From NCBI RefSeq assembly GCF_003852425.1, contig NZ_QAJN01000008.1, forward strand, positions 248,001 to 312,000: 64,000 nt of DNA, given 5' to 3'. Both the position numbers and the translations under genes were made by a program. Shown here piece after piece: positions 9,397 through 22,873 of the stretch (its first letter is position 1; each line of letters opens with the position of its first letter). Source of the stretch: Paucibacter sp. KBW04. GTDB lineage: Bacteria; Pseudomonadota; Gammaproteobacteria; Burkholderiales; Burkholderiaceae_C. The notes under the pieces were generated by a model. The model was given only the letters and a program-made list of their open reading frames with translations. It had not been told where the DNA came from and searched no databases.

Positions 9397-9777
9397 ATGA
9401 ACTGGGCCGATCTTGTCTTGCTGCTGGCCTTGGGCCAGTTCTTCTTCTTTGGCGCCCTGGTGGGGCGTGCCCGCGGCTTGTACGGCGTCAGGGCGCCGGC
9501 CGTCAGCGGCCATGAAGGCTTTGAGCGCATCTACCGGGTGCAGATGAATACCTTGGAGCTGCTGATCATTTTTGCGCCCTCGCTGATGCTGGCGGCCAAA
9601 TACTTCCCCAGCAGCTGGGTGGGCGCCGTCGGCGCGGTGTATCTGCTGGGTCGCCTGATCTACTGGCGAGCCTATGTGCTCAACCCGGCCCGACGCAATG
9701 TGGGCTTTGTGCTCAGCGCCATGCCCACGATGTGCTTGCTGCTGATGGCCTTGGTGGGCGTGATTCGTCAGGCTTGA
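9397..9777 (+). CDS. MAPEG-family membrane protein
   Basis: A 126-residue integral membrane protein with about four transmembrane helices. The MAPEG pattern is clear: FERIYRVQMNTLELLIIFAP in the second helix region and YLLGRLIYWRAYVLNPARR in the third. Eukaryotic relatives are glutathione transferases or leukotriene synthases; bacterial members are mostly uncharacterised. The ATG at 9397 follows AAAAAGGGA, whereas a TTG ten codons upstream lies in the terminator T-tract and is rejected. It converges on the dpp operon with 10 bp between the stop codons. Confidence 0.85.
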   Translation: MNWADLVLLLALGQFFFFGALVGRARGLYGVRAPAVSGHEGFERIYRVQMNTLELLIIFAPSLMLAAKYFPSSWVGAVGAVYLLGRLIYWRAYVLNPARRNVGFVLSAMPTMCLLLMALVGVIRQA

Positions 9778-9787
9778 GAACTAGGGC

Positions 9788-10748
<961 letters not shown>

Positions 10749-10756
<8 letters not shown>

Positions 10757-11702
10757 GCGCTGGCTCCTGGCTAGCAATGGGGAAGAAGCAGCGCACGCCG
10801 TCTAGCAAAACGGGTAACTCGTTCTTGCAGCGGGCTTGCACATAGGCACAGCGGGGTGCGAGCAGGCAGCCGCGCGGTCTGTCCAGGGCGCCGGGCACGA
10901 TGCCGGGCAAGGCATGCAAGCGGGCGGCGCCGCGATTGTGTTCGGGGATGGCGGCCAGCAAGGCCTCGGTATAAGGGTGGCGCGGCGCCTCAAACAGCGC
11001 GGGCACGGGGCCGGTTTCCACCACCTGGCCGGCGTACATCACGGCCACGCGCTGGGCCATCTCGGCCACCACGGCCAGGTCGTGGGTGATCATGATCAGG
11101 CCCATGCCTTGCTCGCGCTGCAGGCGCAAGAGCAGGTCCATGATCTGGGCCTGGATCGTCACGTCCAGGGCGGTGGTGGGTTCGTCGGCGATCAAGAGCT
11201 TGGGCGAGCAGGCAATCGCCATGGCAATCATCACCCGCTGGTTCATGCCGCCGCTGAGCTGGTGGGGGTAGGCGTTCAGGCGGTTCTTGGCGTCGGGGAT
11301 CTCCACCAGCTCCAGCAGCTCCAGCGCCCGCTGCGTGGCGGCCGCACCGCGCAGGCCCAGATGGACTTGCAGCACTTCCTTGATCTGGAAGCCCACGGTG
11401 TAGCTGGGGTTGAGGCTGGACAAGGCGTCTTGGAACACCATGGCCATGTCCTTGCCTATCAGCTGGCGGCGTTGCTTTGGGCTCAGGCGCAGCAGATCCT
11501 GACCCTGAAACTCCAGGCAATCGGCCGTGACCTGGCCGGGTGCATCGATAAGGCCCATCAAGGCCAACATGCTGACCGATTTGCCCGAGCCCGATTCGCC
11601 CACGATGCCAAGCAGTTCACCGGCATCCAATTGCAAGTCCAGGCCCTCGACGGCGGGGAAGGCGCCGAACTTGACGCTGAGGTTTTTGATCTTGAGCAGC
11701 AT
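10749..11702 (-). CDS. dppD: Dipeptide ABC transporter ATPase DppD
   Basis: A 317-residue ABC ATPase with Walker [10 protein letters not shown], signature LSGGMNQR, Walker [13 protein letters not shown] and H-loop ITHDLAV. The C-terminal extension contains the Cys cluster [16 protein letters not shown] typical of Opp/Dpp ATPases. The start ATG shares one base with the dppC stop (TGATG), which favours this start over longer in-frame versions that would run into dppC. It pairs with DppF to energise peptide uptake. Confidence 0.92.
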
Positions 11703-12610
11703 CAGAGCTTCTTCAACTTGGGATCCAGCGCATCGCGCAGGCCATCGCCCATCAGATTGATGGACAGCACCGTGATCAGAATCGTCAGGCCCGGCAGGGT
11801 CACCACCCAGGGCGCGCGCTGGATGTAGTCGCGCGCGGCCGAGAGCATGGTGCCCCATTCGGGCGTGGGCGCCTGCACGCCCAGGCCCAGAAAGCCCAGG
11901 CCCGCCGTCTCCAGAATCGCCGAGGAGAAGCTCAGCGAGGCATTCACGATCAGCGGGGCCATGCAGTTAGGCAGCACGGCCACAAACATCAGGCGCAGAT
12001 TGCCCGCACCCGCCACGCGGCTGGCGGTGACGTAGTCCTTAGTGATCTCGGCCAGGGCGGCGGCGCGGGTCAGGCGGGTGTAGCCGGGCAGGGCGCCGAT
12101 GGCAATCGCGATCACCGTGTTGATCAGGCCAGGGCCCAGTACCGTGATCACGCAGATGGCCAAGAGCAGGCCCGGCAAGGCCAGCATGATGTCCATCACC
12201 CGCATGATCAGCGGCGAGGCCAGTTTTTGATAAAAGGCCGCCAGCAGGCCCAGCAGCACGCCGGGCAGCAGGGACATCAGCACCGAGGCCAGGCCTATGC
12301 CTAGCGAGACGCGGCCACCGTGCAGCAGGCGGGAGAGGATGTCCCGGCCCAGCTCATCTGTGCCCAGCAAAAACTGCCGTGAGCCGCCCTCGGCCCAGAC
12401 CGGGGGCTGCAGCATATGGCTGCGGAACTGCTCGATGGGGCTGTAGGGGGCGACCCAGGGCGCCAGCAGCGAGGCCAGGGCGATCAGGCTGAATACGATC
12501 AAGGCGGCCAGGGCGCCGCGATTGGCCGCGAAGCCGCGCCAGAACTCCTGCAGCGGCGTGGGGGGAGCGAGGGTCAGGTCTTGCTCGTTCGAATTGGCTG
12601 TGGCTTGCAT
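11702..12610 (-). CDS. dppC: Dipeptide ABC transporter permease DppC
   Basis: A 302-residue inner-membrane permease of the BPD_transp_1 family with the N-terminal OppC-type helix ([18 protein letters not shown]). The EAA-loop region that contacts the ATPases is at [18 protein letters not shown]. The start MQATANSN lies 4 bp after the dppB stop; an upstream in-frame Met would overlap dppB. The codons for QDLT near the N terminus contain one copy of the recurrent 14-mer listed separately. Confidence 0.9.
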   Translation of the reverse strand: MQATANSNEQDLTLAPPTPLQEFWRGFAANRGALAALIVFSLIALASLLAPWVAPYSPIEQFRSHMLQPPVWAEGGSRQFLLGTDELGRDILSRLLHGGRVSLGIGLASVLMSLLPGVLLGLLAAFYQKLASPLIMRVMDIMLALPGLLLAICVITVLGPGLINTVIAIAIGALPGYTRLTRAAALAEITKDYVTASRVAGAGNLRLMFVAVLPNCMAPLIVNASLSFSSAILETAGLGFLGLGVQAPTPEWGTMLSAARDYIQRAPWVVTLPGLTILITVLSINLMGDGLRDALDPKLKKL

Positions 12611-12614
12611 GGCG

Positions 12615-13625
<1,011 letters not shown>

Positions 13626-13642
13626 AGCAGGGATATCAGGGA

Positions 13643-14545
13643 TTAGCGCGAGCTGGTTTTGATGGGCTTGCCGTCCCGGCCGAGCTTGCCATCTGAGCTG
13701 ATGGGCCAGGGCGAGGGCTTGAGCAGCATGCCGCCGGGGCTGGTGGCGACATCCAGCAGGGCGGCGGTCTCGGCGTCCATCTTGCCGCTGTAGTCGCTGG
13801 GGCGGTACTTCATTTGAAAGGTGGAGACGGTGTCCAGGGTGCGCTGATCGCTCTCGCCATTGCGAGGCACGCCGCTATAGCCGTAGCGGGCCAGCTTGTC
13901 CTGGAACCAGGCGGCATCGGGCGGCACGCTTTGGTAAAGCGGCAGGCGGGCCGCCACCTGGGCGGCGTCCGGCCAGGGGATCAGGCCGGCATCGGCCAGC
14001 TGCTTCCAGGGGAACATGGGGCCCGGGTCCTGCTTGCGACCGGGGGCGATGTCGGCGTGGCCGATGATGCGCTCGGGCTTGATGTTGTGGCGGGTCTGGA
14101 TGTCGCGCACCAGATTGATCACCTCGTCGATCTGCTTTTGCGGGAAGGGCGCGTAGACGCGGCCATTCGGCGTGTCGGTGAAGCCGGGGTTGACGATCTC
14201 GATGCCGATGGAGGAGGAGTTGAGGCCCTGGTTATTGCCCCAGCTGCTCAGGCCCGCATGCCAGGCGCGGCGGTTCTCGTCCACGATGTAGTAGCTGACG
14301 GGCGGCTCGTCCCGCACCAGATAGTGGCTGCTGACCTGGCCGCCGGTGGTCAGCACGCGCAGCGACTTTTCAAAGTCCAGCACCGTGTAGTGCAGCACGA
14401 TGAAGAGGGCGCGGCTGTCCTGGTTCAGCGAGGTGAAGCTCTTGTCGATCTTGGGTGCCGGGGGGCCGGGCGGGGTGCGGGGGGCACTGGCGCAGGCGCT
14501 CATCAAAAGTGCGCTGGCGGCGCAGATCAACAGATTTTTCTTCAT
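13643..14545 (-). CDS. N-acetylmuramoyl-L-alanine amidase, AmiD-like lipoprotein
   Basis: A 300-residue predicted outer-membrane lipoprotein (MKKNLLICAASALLMSACAS, lipidated Cys18). The Amidase_2 domain has the zinc ligands and fold signatures IVLHYT, RRAWHAGLSSW, SIGIEIVNPG and IIGHADIAPGRKQDPGP. A C-terminal peptidoglycan-binding helical domain follows (WFQDKLARYGYSG to MDAETAALLD). This is the AmiD layout, an enzyme that cuts the MurNAc-L-Ala bond of peptidoglycan or its fragments. Its position directly before dppBCDF suggests it releases peptides that the transporter imports. Confidence 0.9.
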   Translation of the reverse strand: MKKNLLICAASALLMSACASAPRTPPGPPAPKIDKSFTSLNQDSRALFIVLHYTVLDFEKSLRVLTTGGQVSSHYLVRDEPPVSYYIVDENRRAWHAGLSSWGNNQGLNSSSIGIEIVNPGFTDTPNGRVYAPFPQKQIDEVINLVRDIQTRHNIKPERIIGHADIAPGRKQDPGPMFPWKQLADAGLIPWPDAAQVAARLPLYQSVPPDAAWFQDKLARYGYSGVPRNGESDQRTLDTVSTFQMKYRPSDYSGKMDAETAALLDVATSPGGMLLKPSPWPISSDGKLGRDGKPIKTSSR

Positions 14546-15001
14546 ACCCGGTCGAGATTGGCGTTGGCTGAGGCTGGCCATTGTTGCAGGCTCTCAGGGG
14601 CTCGGAGGTGCTGGCTCGCAACAAGGCTGCGGCCTGCGATTTTTTAGCAGCAGAGCCTAGGGGTCAGCGCCAGCGCGCGCCAATGTCAATGCCGGGGCGG
14701 GGTATAGCTTTTGAGCATGGCCGGGGCTGCACGTCTAAGCACCGGGCAAAAAGAAGGCCGACTCTTTCCCGGGGTCGGCCCAAAGATGACAGCGTGCTTT
14801 GCTTGTCCAGGCGGGCCCCGTTCTATTTGTCGCGATGCGCGACCACCGGCCACACATCAGGGCGGGCTCGCCTGAATTTCAGTTTAGGCCTAGCCCCGCT
14901 GTTTGCGCCGCCCGGCCGGCCGGCTCTGTCCCGCCTTGCGGGCTCAAAACTTTCACTTTGATTGAAATCACGGCAGTTCTGCACGGGCCTAGGGCCAAGC
15001 C
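14546..15001. other. Intergenic region with one hairpin
   Basis: About 456 bp between the amidase start and the end of the IMPACT gene. I see no convincing gene. It contains the hairpin at 14756-14780 listed separately and, presumably, the promoter of the amidase-dpp operon near its left end. Confidence 0.5.
14750..14780 (-). terminator. Possible terminator for the IMPACT gene
   Basis: A 7-bp stem GGCCGAC (14756-14762) with GTCGGCC (14774-14780). On the minus strand it is followed by a T-rich stretch, TTCTTTTT. It lies about 220 bp after the stop of the minus-strand IMPACT gene, which is rather far. Confidence 0.5.
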
Positions 15002-16781
<1,780 letters not shown>

Positions 16782-16902
16782 CCACCACGCTTGGAGGCAA
16801 GTATTCACACTTGCCTGCTCGCCCCGCCCTGTTTGTCATAACCCCCCATTTGTGGGGATACATCCGCGGGTTTTCCCCTTCCTACACTGCCGACCGAGTT
16901 GA

Positions 16903-16929
16903 AAGGGGTCAGGTCTTGCCTGGCCCCTT
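16903..16929 (+). repeat. REP-like hairpin containing the recurrent 14-mer
   Basis: AAGGGGTCAGG (16903-16913) pairs with CCTGGCCCCTT (16919-16929) with one G-T pair and a 5-nt loop, followed by CTTTCT. It could terminate tgt, but its left arm plus loop is the 14-mer GGGTCAGGTCTTGC that recurs at four other places, so a REP-type element is also possible. Confidence 0.6.
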
Positions 16930-16959
16930 CTTTCTACACAGCAGAGGGAGAGAAAGCGG

Positions 16960-19059
16960 ATGTTGGATGTTCGAAAAGTTGGCGGCGCCCTGAGCGTCGT
17001 GGCCATGGCGGCGCTCTTGAGCGCTTGCGGTGGAGGCAGCTCGCAGCCCGAGGTGGTGGCGGGGCCCGATGCCTTGACGGTGGAGTTGGGCAAGAGCGCG
17101 CACCTGTTGGGCAATGACAGCGTGGGCGGAGCAAGTGCTCAGGCCACGGCAGGCGGCAATGTTAGCTTCGCCCTGAAGGATGGCCAGCTGCCTGCCGGCA
17201 TCAGCGTTGAAGCCGGCCAGCTCACCGTGGCGGCCAGTGCGGTGCCCGGCGTGCACAAGTTCTCTTACAAGATTTGCGAGAGCGGCAATGCCAGCAACTG
17301 CGCCAGCGCGGATGTGACCCTGACCGTGCCGCCGCCACCCATCGTGGCCACGGCCGATGCGCTGACACTTGGCGCGGGCGGCACCGCCGATGTCTTGCTC
17401 AACGACACGCTGGGCTCGGCCGCCGCTGCGGCCAGCACCGTCACCGCCAGCTTGAAGAGCGGCTTGCCCACGGGCGTTGAGTTCAATGAGGCCGGCTTGC
17501 TGACAGTGGGCACGGCCGCCATCCCTGGCGTTTATGAGCTGAGCTATGGCATCTGCCAGAAGATCGCGCCCAGCAACTGCGCCAGCAGCAGCATCAAGCT
17601 GACCGTGCAGGCCCAAGGCACTTTGAGCGGCAGCGCCATCGATGCGGCCACCGGTTTGGGTGTGCCCGGCATTACCGTGCGCGTGGCCGGCCTGAGCACC
17701 ACCACCGATGCGGCCGGCAACTTCAGCCTGGCCGGTGTGAGTGTGCAGGACCGCGTGCCGGTGATCTTCGACGGGGCCACCCATGCCGAGACCGTGCGCA
17801 TCGCCAGCGTCAAAGCCAATACCACCACCGATGTGCGTGCTCGTCTGCTGAAGGTGGGCGGCAGCTCGACGGTCGACATCACCTTGGGTGGCAGCGCCAC
17901 CCTGAGTGCTTCACCGGCGGCCGTCTTTTTGCCCCCCAACGCGGTGCAGCGTGCCGATGGCAGCGTGCCCGTGGGCAATATGACGGTGGAGTTGACGGCG
18001 ATCGACCCTGCCGTGGACTCTTCTGTGATGCCAGGTGACTTCACCACCTTGGTGGGCGATGTGCCGACGCCGATCGAGAGTTTTGGTGCCATCAACGTCC
18101 GCTTGAAGGACAGCGAAGGCAAGGACCTGAATTTGCGCGCGGGTCAAACGGCCACCATCCGCATTCCGGTGGCGACGCGCAGCCCGGTGGTTCAGCCGCA
18201 AATCCCCTTGTTCTTCTTCAACACCACGACGGGACGCTGGGTGCAAGAAGGCACGGCCAATCTGTCCTCGGATCGCCGCTATTACGAGGGCACGGTCACG
18301 CACTTCACGATCTGGAATGCGGATCAGGTCTACGACACGGTTCGCGTGCTGGGCTGCGTGGTGGACGCCTTGGGCGCGCGCGTGCCAGGGGCGCTGGTGC
18401 AAAGCGATGGTGTGGACTACTCCGGCTTCAGCAGCGCCGTGTCGGATGCCAATGGCAAGTTCAGTCTGCCGATTCGCAAGGGCTCGATGGCGACCGTGGT
18501 CGGCCTGGCCGGCGGCAAGCTGACCAACACCTTGCGCTATGGACCTTTGTCGAGCGACTACGAGCCGGCTGAATGCCTCAGCCTGGGCCAGACCGGTGCC
18601 GGCGTGACCATGAAGCTGACCTGGGGCGCACGGCCCTGGGACCTGGATTCGCATTTGTACACACCGAGCGGTGAAGAGGTCTACTTTGGCAACAAAGGTC
18701 AGCTCACCCGCGCGCCCTTTGCCAATCTCGATGTGGACGACACCAGCAGCTACGGCCCCGAGGTGGTGACCATCACCAAGCTGATGGTGGGCACCTACAA
18801 GTACTGGGTGCACAACTACTCGGGCAGCTACAGCGGCAGTTTTGCAAGCTCGAATGCACGCGTGGAGCTGAACATTCCCGGCCGCGCCGCCGAACTGTTC
18901 GTGCCGCCCACAAGCGGTGAGACCTCCAGCACGGACTGGTGGCAGCTGTTTGAGTTTGATGTCAGTGCCAACTGCACGGTGACCCTGCGCCGCCAGGGCA
19001 GCTTTGCCCTCACCGACCCGAGGCTGAGCAGCAGCACCCCGCAGTACTGCACGCCTTAA
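16960..19059 (+). CDS. Multi-domain surface lipoprotein with YfaP-type C-terminal domain
   Basis: A 699-residue lipoprotein (MLDVRKVGG to LLSAC, lipidated Cys23, then GGGSS). Two tandem Ig-like repeats at about residues 30-215 each end in a similar YxIC...NASNCAS...LTV motif. A carboxypeptidase-regulatory-like beta domain follows (TGLGVPGITVRVAGLSTTTD). A second such domain begins at VLGCVVDALGARVPGALV, and the C-terminal YfaP-like domain carries LTWGARPWDLDSHLYTPSG and a DVDDTSSYGPEVVTI stretch. It is probably an outer-membrane-anchored, calcium-binding or adhesion-type protein; no enzymatic motif is seen. AGAGGGAGAG lies about 10 bases before the ATG. A strong terminator follows. Confidence 0.82.
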   Translation: MLDVRKVGGALSVVAMAALLSACGGGSSQPEVVAGPDALTVELGKSAHLLGNDSVGGASAQATAGGNVSFALKDGQLPAGISVEAGQLTVAASAVPGVHKFSYKICESGNASNCASADVTLTVPPPPIVATADALTLGAGGTADVLLNDTLGSAAAAASTVTASLKSGLPTGVEFNEAGLLTVGTAAIPGVYELSYGICQKIAPSNCASSSIKLTVQAQGTLSGSAIDAATGLGVPGITVRVAGLSTTTDAAGNFSLAGVSVQDRVPVIFDGATHAETVRIASVKANTTTDVRARLLKVGGSSTVDITLGGSATLSASPAAVFLPPNAVQRADGSVPVGNMTVELTAIDPAVDSSVMPGDFTTLVGDVPTPIESFGAINVRLKDSEGKDLNLRAGQTATIRIPVATRSPVVQPQIPLFFFNTTTGRWVQEGTANLSSDRRYYEGTVTHFTIWNADQVYDTVRVLGCVVDALGARVPGALVQSDGVDYSGFSSAVSDANGKFSLPIRKGSMATVVGLAGGKLTNTLRYGPLSSDYEPAECLSLGQTGAGVTMKLTWGARPWDLDSHLYTPSGEEVYFGNKGQLTRAPFANLDVDDTSSYGPEVVTITKLMVGTYKYWVHNYSGSYSGSFASSNARVELNIPGRAAELFVPPTSGETSSTDWWQLFEFDVSANCTVTLRRQGSFALTDPRLSSSTPQYCTP

Positions 19060-19080
19060 GCAGGGAATTGATTGACGCTA

Positions 19081-19112
19081 GGCCGGCATGTCCTTTGGCA
19101 TGCCGGCCTTTT
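19081..19112 (+). terminator. Rho-independent terminator after the lipoprotein gene
   Basis: A perfect 10-bp stem GGCCGGCATG (19081-19090) with CATGCCGGCC (19099-19108), an 8-nt loop and TTTT at 19109-19112, located 22 bp after the stop codon. Confidence 0.9.
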
Positions 19113-19136
19113 CATTTCCTGCCGCATGATGGCGCC

Positions 19137-19634
19137 ATGCTGAAGTTGTTGATCGCGCCCTTGCGCTGGCTTGTGCGCCTCTTGCTGGCGCTGCTGATTC
19201 TGTTTGAAGAATGGGGCTGGCAGCCGCTGGCCAGGGCCCTGGCCCGTTTGGGGCGACTGCCGCTGTTCCGGCAGCTGGAGGGCTGGATTCGGGCCTTGCC
19301 GCCGTATGCGGCCTTGGGGCTGCTGATCCTGCCCAGTTTGTTGATCTTGCCCGTCAAGCTGGTGGCTGTGTGGCTGATCACCCAGGGGCGGGGCTTGCTC
19401 GGTCTGGGTCTGATCATTGCGGCTAAGCTGGTGGGCACGGCCGTGTTGGCCCGCTTGTTCCAGCTGATTCAACCGGCCTTGATGGAGCTGGCCTGGTTCG
19501 CGCGCTTGTATGCGCGCTGGACGGTGTGGAAGACCGAGCTCTCGCTGTGGCTGCGGCGCCAGCCTTTTTGGCGGCTGGCGCGAGCCTTGAAGCTGCAGCT
19601 GCGGCGCAGCTGGCGCCATCTGCGCTGGCGCTGA
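19137..19634 (+). CDS. Membrane protein of unknown function
   Basis: A 165-residue basic protein starting MLKLLIAPLRWLVRLLLALL. Hydrophobic segments at about residues 5-22, 58-78 and 83-108 suggest three membrane helices, and the C-terminal tail is Arg/Trp-rich (LRRSWRHLRWR). No family is recognised. The start at 19137 is used because upstream codons fall in the terminator of the preceding gene. It converges on the MFS-acyltransferase gene with a 9-bp gap. Confidence 0.7.
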   Translation: MLKLLIAPLRWLVRLLLALLILFEEWGWQPLARALARLGRLPLFRQLEGWIRALPPYAALGLLILPSLLILPVKLVAVWLITQGRGLLGLGLIIAAKLVGTAVLARLFQLIQPALMELAWFARLYARWTVWKTELSLWLRRQPFWRLARALKLQLRRSWRHLRWR

Positions 19635-19643
19635 AATTGTGGC

Positions 19644-21545
19644 TTAGGCGGCTTGCTGCTGCAGGCTCAGAATCTCGCCACGCAAGCGCTCCAACGTGAC
19701 CTCACCCGCCGCCAGCGGCGCACCTGCCACCAGGCCAACCCGGCTGAACAGGCCGCGCCGGAAGGGCTTGCTCATCGCCTCGCCGCGTTCGATGCGCGAG
19801 AAAAAAGAACCCCACAGATTTTGCAAAGCCAGGGGCACGACGGGCAGCTCGGGCGAACCTTCCAATAGCTTCATCACCCCGCCCTTGAAGGGCTGCAACT
19901 CGCCGTCGCGGGTGATGCCACCCTCGGGGAAGATGCAGACCAGATCGCCCTCGGCCAGCACCTGGCGGGCCTGCGCGAAGGCTCGCTCGTAGGTGGCCGG
20001 GTCGTCTTTTTGCGAGGCGATGGGGATGGCCTTGGCCAGGCGGAACAGCCATCCCAAGACCGGCATGGCGAAGATGCGGTGGTCCATCAAGAAGCAGATG
20101 GGCCGCGGGCTCGCTGCCATCAAGAGCACGGCGTCGACAAAGGACACATGGTTGCAGACCAGCACCGCCGCGCCCTGGGTGGGGATGTGCTCATCACCCT
20201 TGAGCTTGAAGCGATAAATCAGGCGCGAGGCCATGAAGGCGATGAAGCGCAAGAGGTACTCAGGCATCAGCAAGACGATGTAGAGCGCCATGGCCGCATT
20301 GGCAAGGCCGGCGGCCAGAAAGACCTCGGGCACCGTGAAGCCCGCGCCCAGCATGATGCCGGCCAACAAGGAGCTGGCCACCATAAAGATGGCGTTGAGA
20401 ATATTGTTGGCCGCGATGATGCGGGCGCGGTGCGAGGGCTGCGAGCGCAGCTGGATCAGCGCGTACATGGGCACGCTGTAAAGCCCGGTGAACAGAGCCA
20501 GCAGGCCCAGATCGATCAGCACCCGCCAATGCTTGGCATGGGCCAGGAACTCGGGCACGGTCTGCAGGCTGCTTGGCGGCAGGCCGCGTGAGGCAAAGTA
20601 GAGGTCCACCGCAAACAGCGTCATGCCGATGGCGCCCATGGGCACCAGGCCGATCTCCACATGGCGGCGCGAGAGCAGTTCGCACATCAAGGCGCCCACG
20701 CCCACGCCAACTGAGAACACCACCAGCAGCATGGACGCGACATGCTCGTTGCCGTGCAGGACCTCTTTGGCGAAGGTGGGGAAGTTGGCCAGAAACACCA
20801 CGCCGAAGAACCACATCCAGGAGATGCCCAGCAGGGAGCGGAACACCACCACGTTCTCACGCGCCAGCTTGAGATTGCGCCAGGTCTCGGTGAAGGGGTT
20901 CCAGTTGATCTGCAGCTGCGGATCGGTGGCCGGGCTATGGGGCACAAACTGGGCCGTGATGCGGCCGACCACAGCGACGGCCAAGCAGGCCAGGCCGGTG
21001 TAGAAGGCGCCTACCTCGGGCAGCGCGATCAACAGCCCGCCGATCAAATTGCCCAGGATGATGGCCACAAAAGTGCCCATCTCCACCATGCCATTGCCGC
21101 CGGTGATTTCCTTTTCGTTTAGCTGCTGGGGCAGGTAGGCGAACTTGACCGGGCCGAACAAGGTGGAGTGCATGCCCATCATGAACACGCAAGCCAACAG
21201 CACCGGCACCTGGGCATGCCAAAAGCCCCACAAGGCCACCAACATGATGACGATCTCGAAGCTCTTGACGAAGCGCATCAGGCGCGACTTTTCATACTTG
21301 TCCGCCAGCTGCCCGCTGGTGGCCGAGAACAGCACAAAGGGCAGGATGAACAAGGCCGCAATCACCAGGCCGGCCTCGGCTGGCGGCAACCAGCTTAGTT
21401 GCAGCTGGTAAGTCACCATCACGGTCAGTGCGAACTTGGAGATATTGTCATTGGCCGCACCCAGGAACTGGGTCCAGAAGAAGGGCGCAAAGCGGCGCTG
21501 CTTGAGCAGGCCGAATTGGCTGGTGTGGCTGTCGTGGGTGTTCAC
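19644..21545 (-). CDS. MFS transporter fused to a PlsC-type acyltransferase
   Basis: A 633-residue fusion. Residues 1-420 are a 12-helix MFS domain (AANDNISKFALTVMVTY, GQLADKYEKSRLMRFVKSFE) resembling LplT, the lysophospholipid flippase. Residues 440-633 are a glycerolipid acyltransferase: NHVSFVD is the catalytic NHxxxxD box and FPEGGITRDGE the substrate-binding block. The AMP-ligase domain found in larger LplT-Aas fusions is absent. The likely role is taking up lysophospholipid and reacylating it at the inner membrane. It starts with GTG, and GTGA overlaps the DUF2145 stop, so translation is coupled. Confidence 0.88.
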   Translation of the reverse strand: MNTHDSHTSQFGLLKQRRFAPFFWTQFLGAANDNISKFALTVMVTYQLQLSWLPPAEAGLVIAALFILPFVLFSATSGQLADKYEKSRLMRFVKSFEIVIMLVALWGFWHAQVPVLLACVFMMGMHSTLFGPVKFAYLPQQLNEKEITGGNGMVEMGTFVAIILGNLIGGLLIALPEVGAFYTGLACLAVAVVGRITAQFVPHSPATDPQLQINWNPFTETWRNLKLARENVVVFRSLLGISWMWFFGVVFLANFPTFAKEVLHGNEHVASMLLVVFSVGVGVGALMCELLSRRHVEIGLVPMGAIGMTLFAVDLYFASRGLPPSSLQTVPEFLAHAKHWRVLIDLGLLALFTGLYSVPMYALIQLRSQPSHRARIIAANNILNAIFMVASSLLAGIMLGAGFTVPEVFLAAGLANAAMALYIVLLMPEYLLRFIAFMASRLIYRFKLKGDEHIPTQGAAVLVCNHVSFVDAVLLMAASPRPICFLMDHRIFAMPVLGWLFRLAKAIPIASQKDDPATYERAFAQARQVLAEGDLVCIFPEGGITRDGELQPFKGGVMKLLEGSPELPVVPLALQNLWGSFFSRIERGEAMSKPFRRGLFSRVGLVAGAPLAAGEVTLERLRGEILSLQQQAA

Positions 21546-22387
21546 CGAGGGTCGCTTTCTGCAGTGGTGGGAATCAGGACGGCATTCTGTCCGAGTCCGG
21601 CGCGGGGCAGCCAGTCAAAAATGCCGTCCACGGTCACCGTCGCAATCTGCCCCGCCAAACGCGAGCCCAGAGGGTGATCGTCAAACGCGATATTGGCCCG
21701 GCTGATGCGGGCGCCCAGGCGCGTCAGCGTGGGGATGTGCAAGACCGTGGGCTGCAAACCCTGGGCTTGCAGCCAGGCCAGGGCCTGGGCGCGGTCCAGG
21801 GGCTGTTGTGCGGCCGGCGCCGCGACGCTGGCCAAAACTTCGGTCGCCCATTGATTGCTCTGCTGATAGTGCAGGCCCCAGGCATAGGCCACCATGTTGT
21901 AGCGGGTCTGCTGCAGGCGTGTGACAGCCCTGTTGTCTTGCAGCAGGGGCAATAGGGCAGCCTGCAAATCCTCGCGCAGCGGGGCGAAGGCGGCGCGGTA
22001 TTGATAGGGCCGATCCAGAAAAAACTCCCCCAGGCCTTGGCGAAACAGGCCGCCTTGATCGGAGCCGCAAGCGTTGAGCTTGTGTACGACCCGCCAGACG
22101 CCGATGCCTGCGGGCGACTCGGCCGCTGGAGTCTCCAGATACGCAAAGCCCAGATGCGACCAGTGCAGGCCGTACTTGCCCAGGTCTTGCCCGGCTCGTG
22201 CCAGCAGCACGACTTTGGCAGCGCTGGCATCCAGCGCTTTGGCGGTCTGAAGTGCTAGCTGCAGGCCTTGTTCCACCTCGGGCGGTGTCAGCGGCGCTTC
22301 CTCGCAGCTTTGACCCGCCCAGGCGCCAAGGGCTACGCACAGCGTCAGGGCCAGCATTAGCAGGCTGCGGATCAGCCAGGTTTTCAT
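21542..22387 (-). CDS. DUF2145 exported protein
   Basis: A 281-residue protein with a signal peptide (LLMLALTLCVALGAWAGQS). The DUF2145 pattern is recognisable: AGQDLGKYGLHWSHLGFAY, WRVVHKLNACGSDQGGLF, then YNMVAYAWGLHYQQSNQW. The conserved Cys, Ser-His and Tyr positions hint at a hydrolase-like or papain-like fold, but no activity is established. Its ATG overlaps the stop of the gene before it (ATGA), and its stop overlaps the MFS-acyltransferase GTG, so the three genes form a translationally coupled operon. Confidence 0.82.
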   Translation of the reverse strand: MKTWLIRSLLMLALTLCVALGAWAGQSCEEAPLTPPEVEQGLQLALQTAKALDASAAKVVLLARAGQDLGKYGLHWSHLGFAYLETPAAESPAGIGVWRVVHKLNACGSDQGGLFRQGLGEFFLDRPYQYRAAFAPLREDLQAALLPLLQDNRAVTRLQQTRYNMVAYAWGLHYQQSNQWATEVLASVAAPAAQQPLDRAQALAWLQAQGLQPTVLHIPTLTRLGARISRANIAFDDHPLGSRLAGQIATVTVDGIFDWLPRAGLGQNAVLIPTTAESDPR

Positions 22388-22827
22388 AAGGCCTCGTGAT
22401 GCATCAAGGCGCGGCCAAATTCATTGGGTACAAAGGCCAGCACCTGGCCCGAGTGGGTCAGCAAAAAGCCTGAGGCGGTGCTCAGCACCGTGATGCTGCT
22501 GCCTACCGCCAGGGCCGAGGCCCCCAGCGCCTGTTTGCCGAAGCGCAGGCTGGCGCGGGCGCCATCGCTGGCCCGCTCCAGCACCCAGACCGTGCCCTCG
22601 GCGCTGCTCTCCACGGCCACCACCAAGAGCTTGGCCGTGCTGGACAGAAGCAAGGCCGGCGCCGCCATGGACAAGGCCACGGGCAGGGCCGAGGCCTCGC
22701 TGAGCCGGGTGGAGGCTTGCGGCGTGCCGCCGGCTGCTGTTGTTGCTGCAGCTTCGCTGCTCAAGGGCAGGGCGCCCATCAAGCTGAGGCTCAGGGCCAG
22801 GCGGTGGAAGCTGGTGTAGCTGCTCAT
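22384..22827 (-). CDS. Small exported protein, operon with DUF2145
   Basis: A 147-residue protein with a signal peptide (RLALSLSLMGALPLSSEAAA) and a Ser/Ala-rich mature region dominated by predicted beta strands. No domain is recognised. It is supported as a gene by the ATGA overlap with the DUF2145 gene and by its signal sequence. It probably works with DUF2145 in the periplasm. Confidence 0.65.
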   Translation of the reverse strand: MSSYTSFHRLALSLSLMGALPLSSEAAATTAAGGTPQASTRLSEASALPVALSMAAPALLLSSTAKLLVVAVESSAEGTVWVLERASDGARASLRFGKQALGASALAVGSSITVLSTASGFLLTHSGQVLAFVPNEFGRALMHHEAL

Positions 22828-22873
22828 GGGCTGCTCCAGAAGGGCTGATCAAGCGATGCTAGGTGGGCGGGAC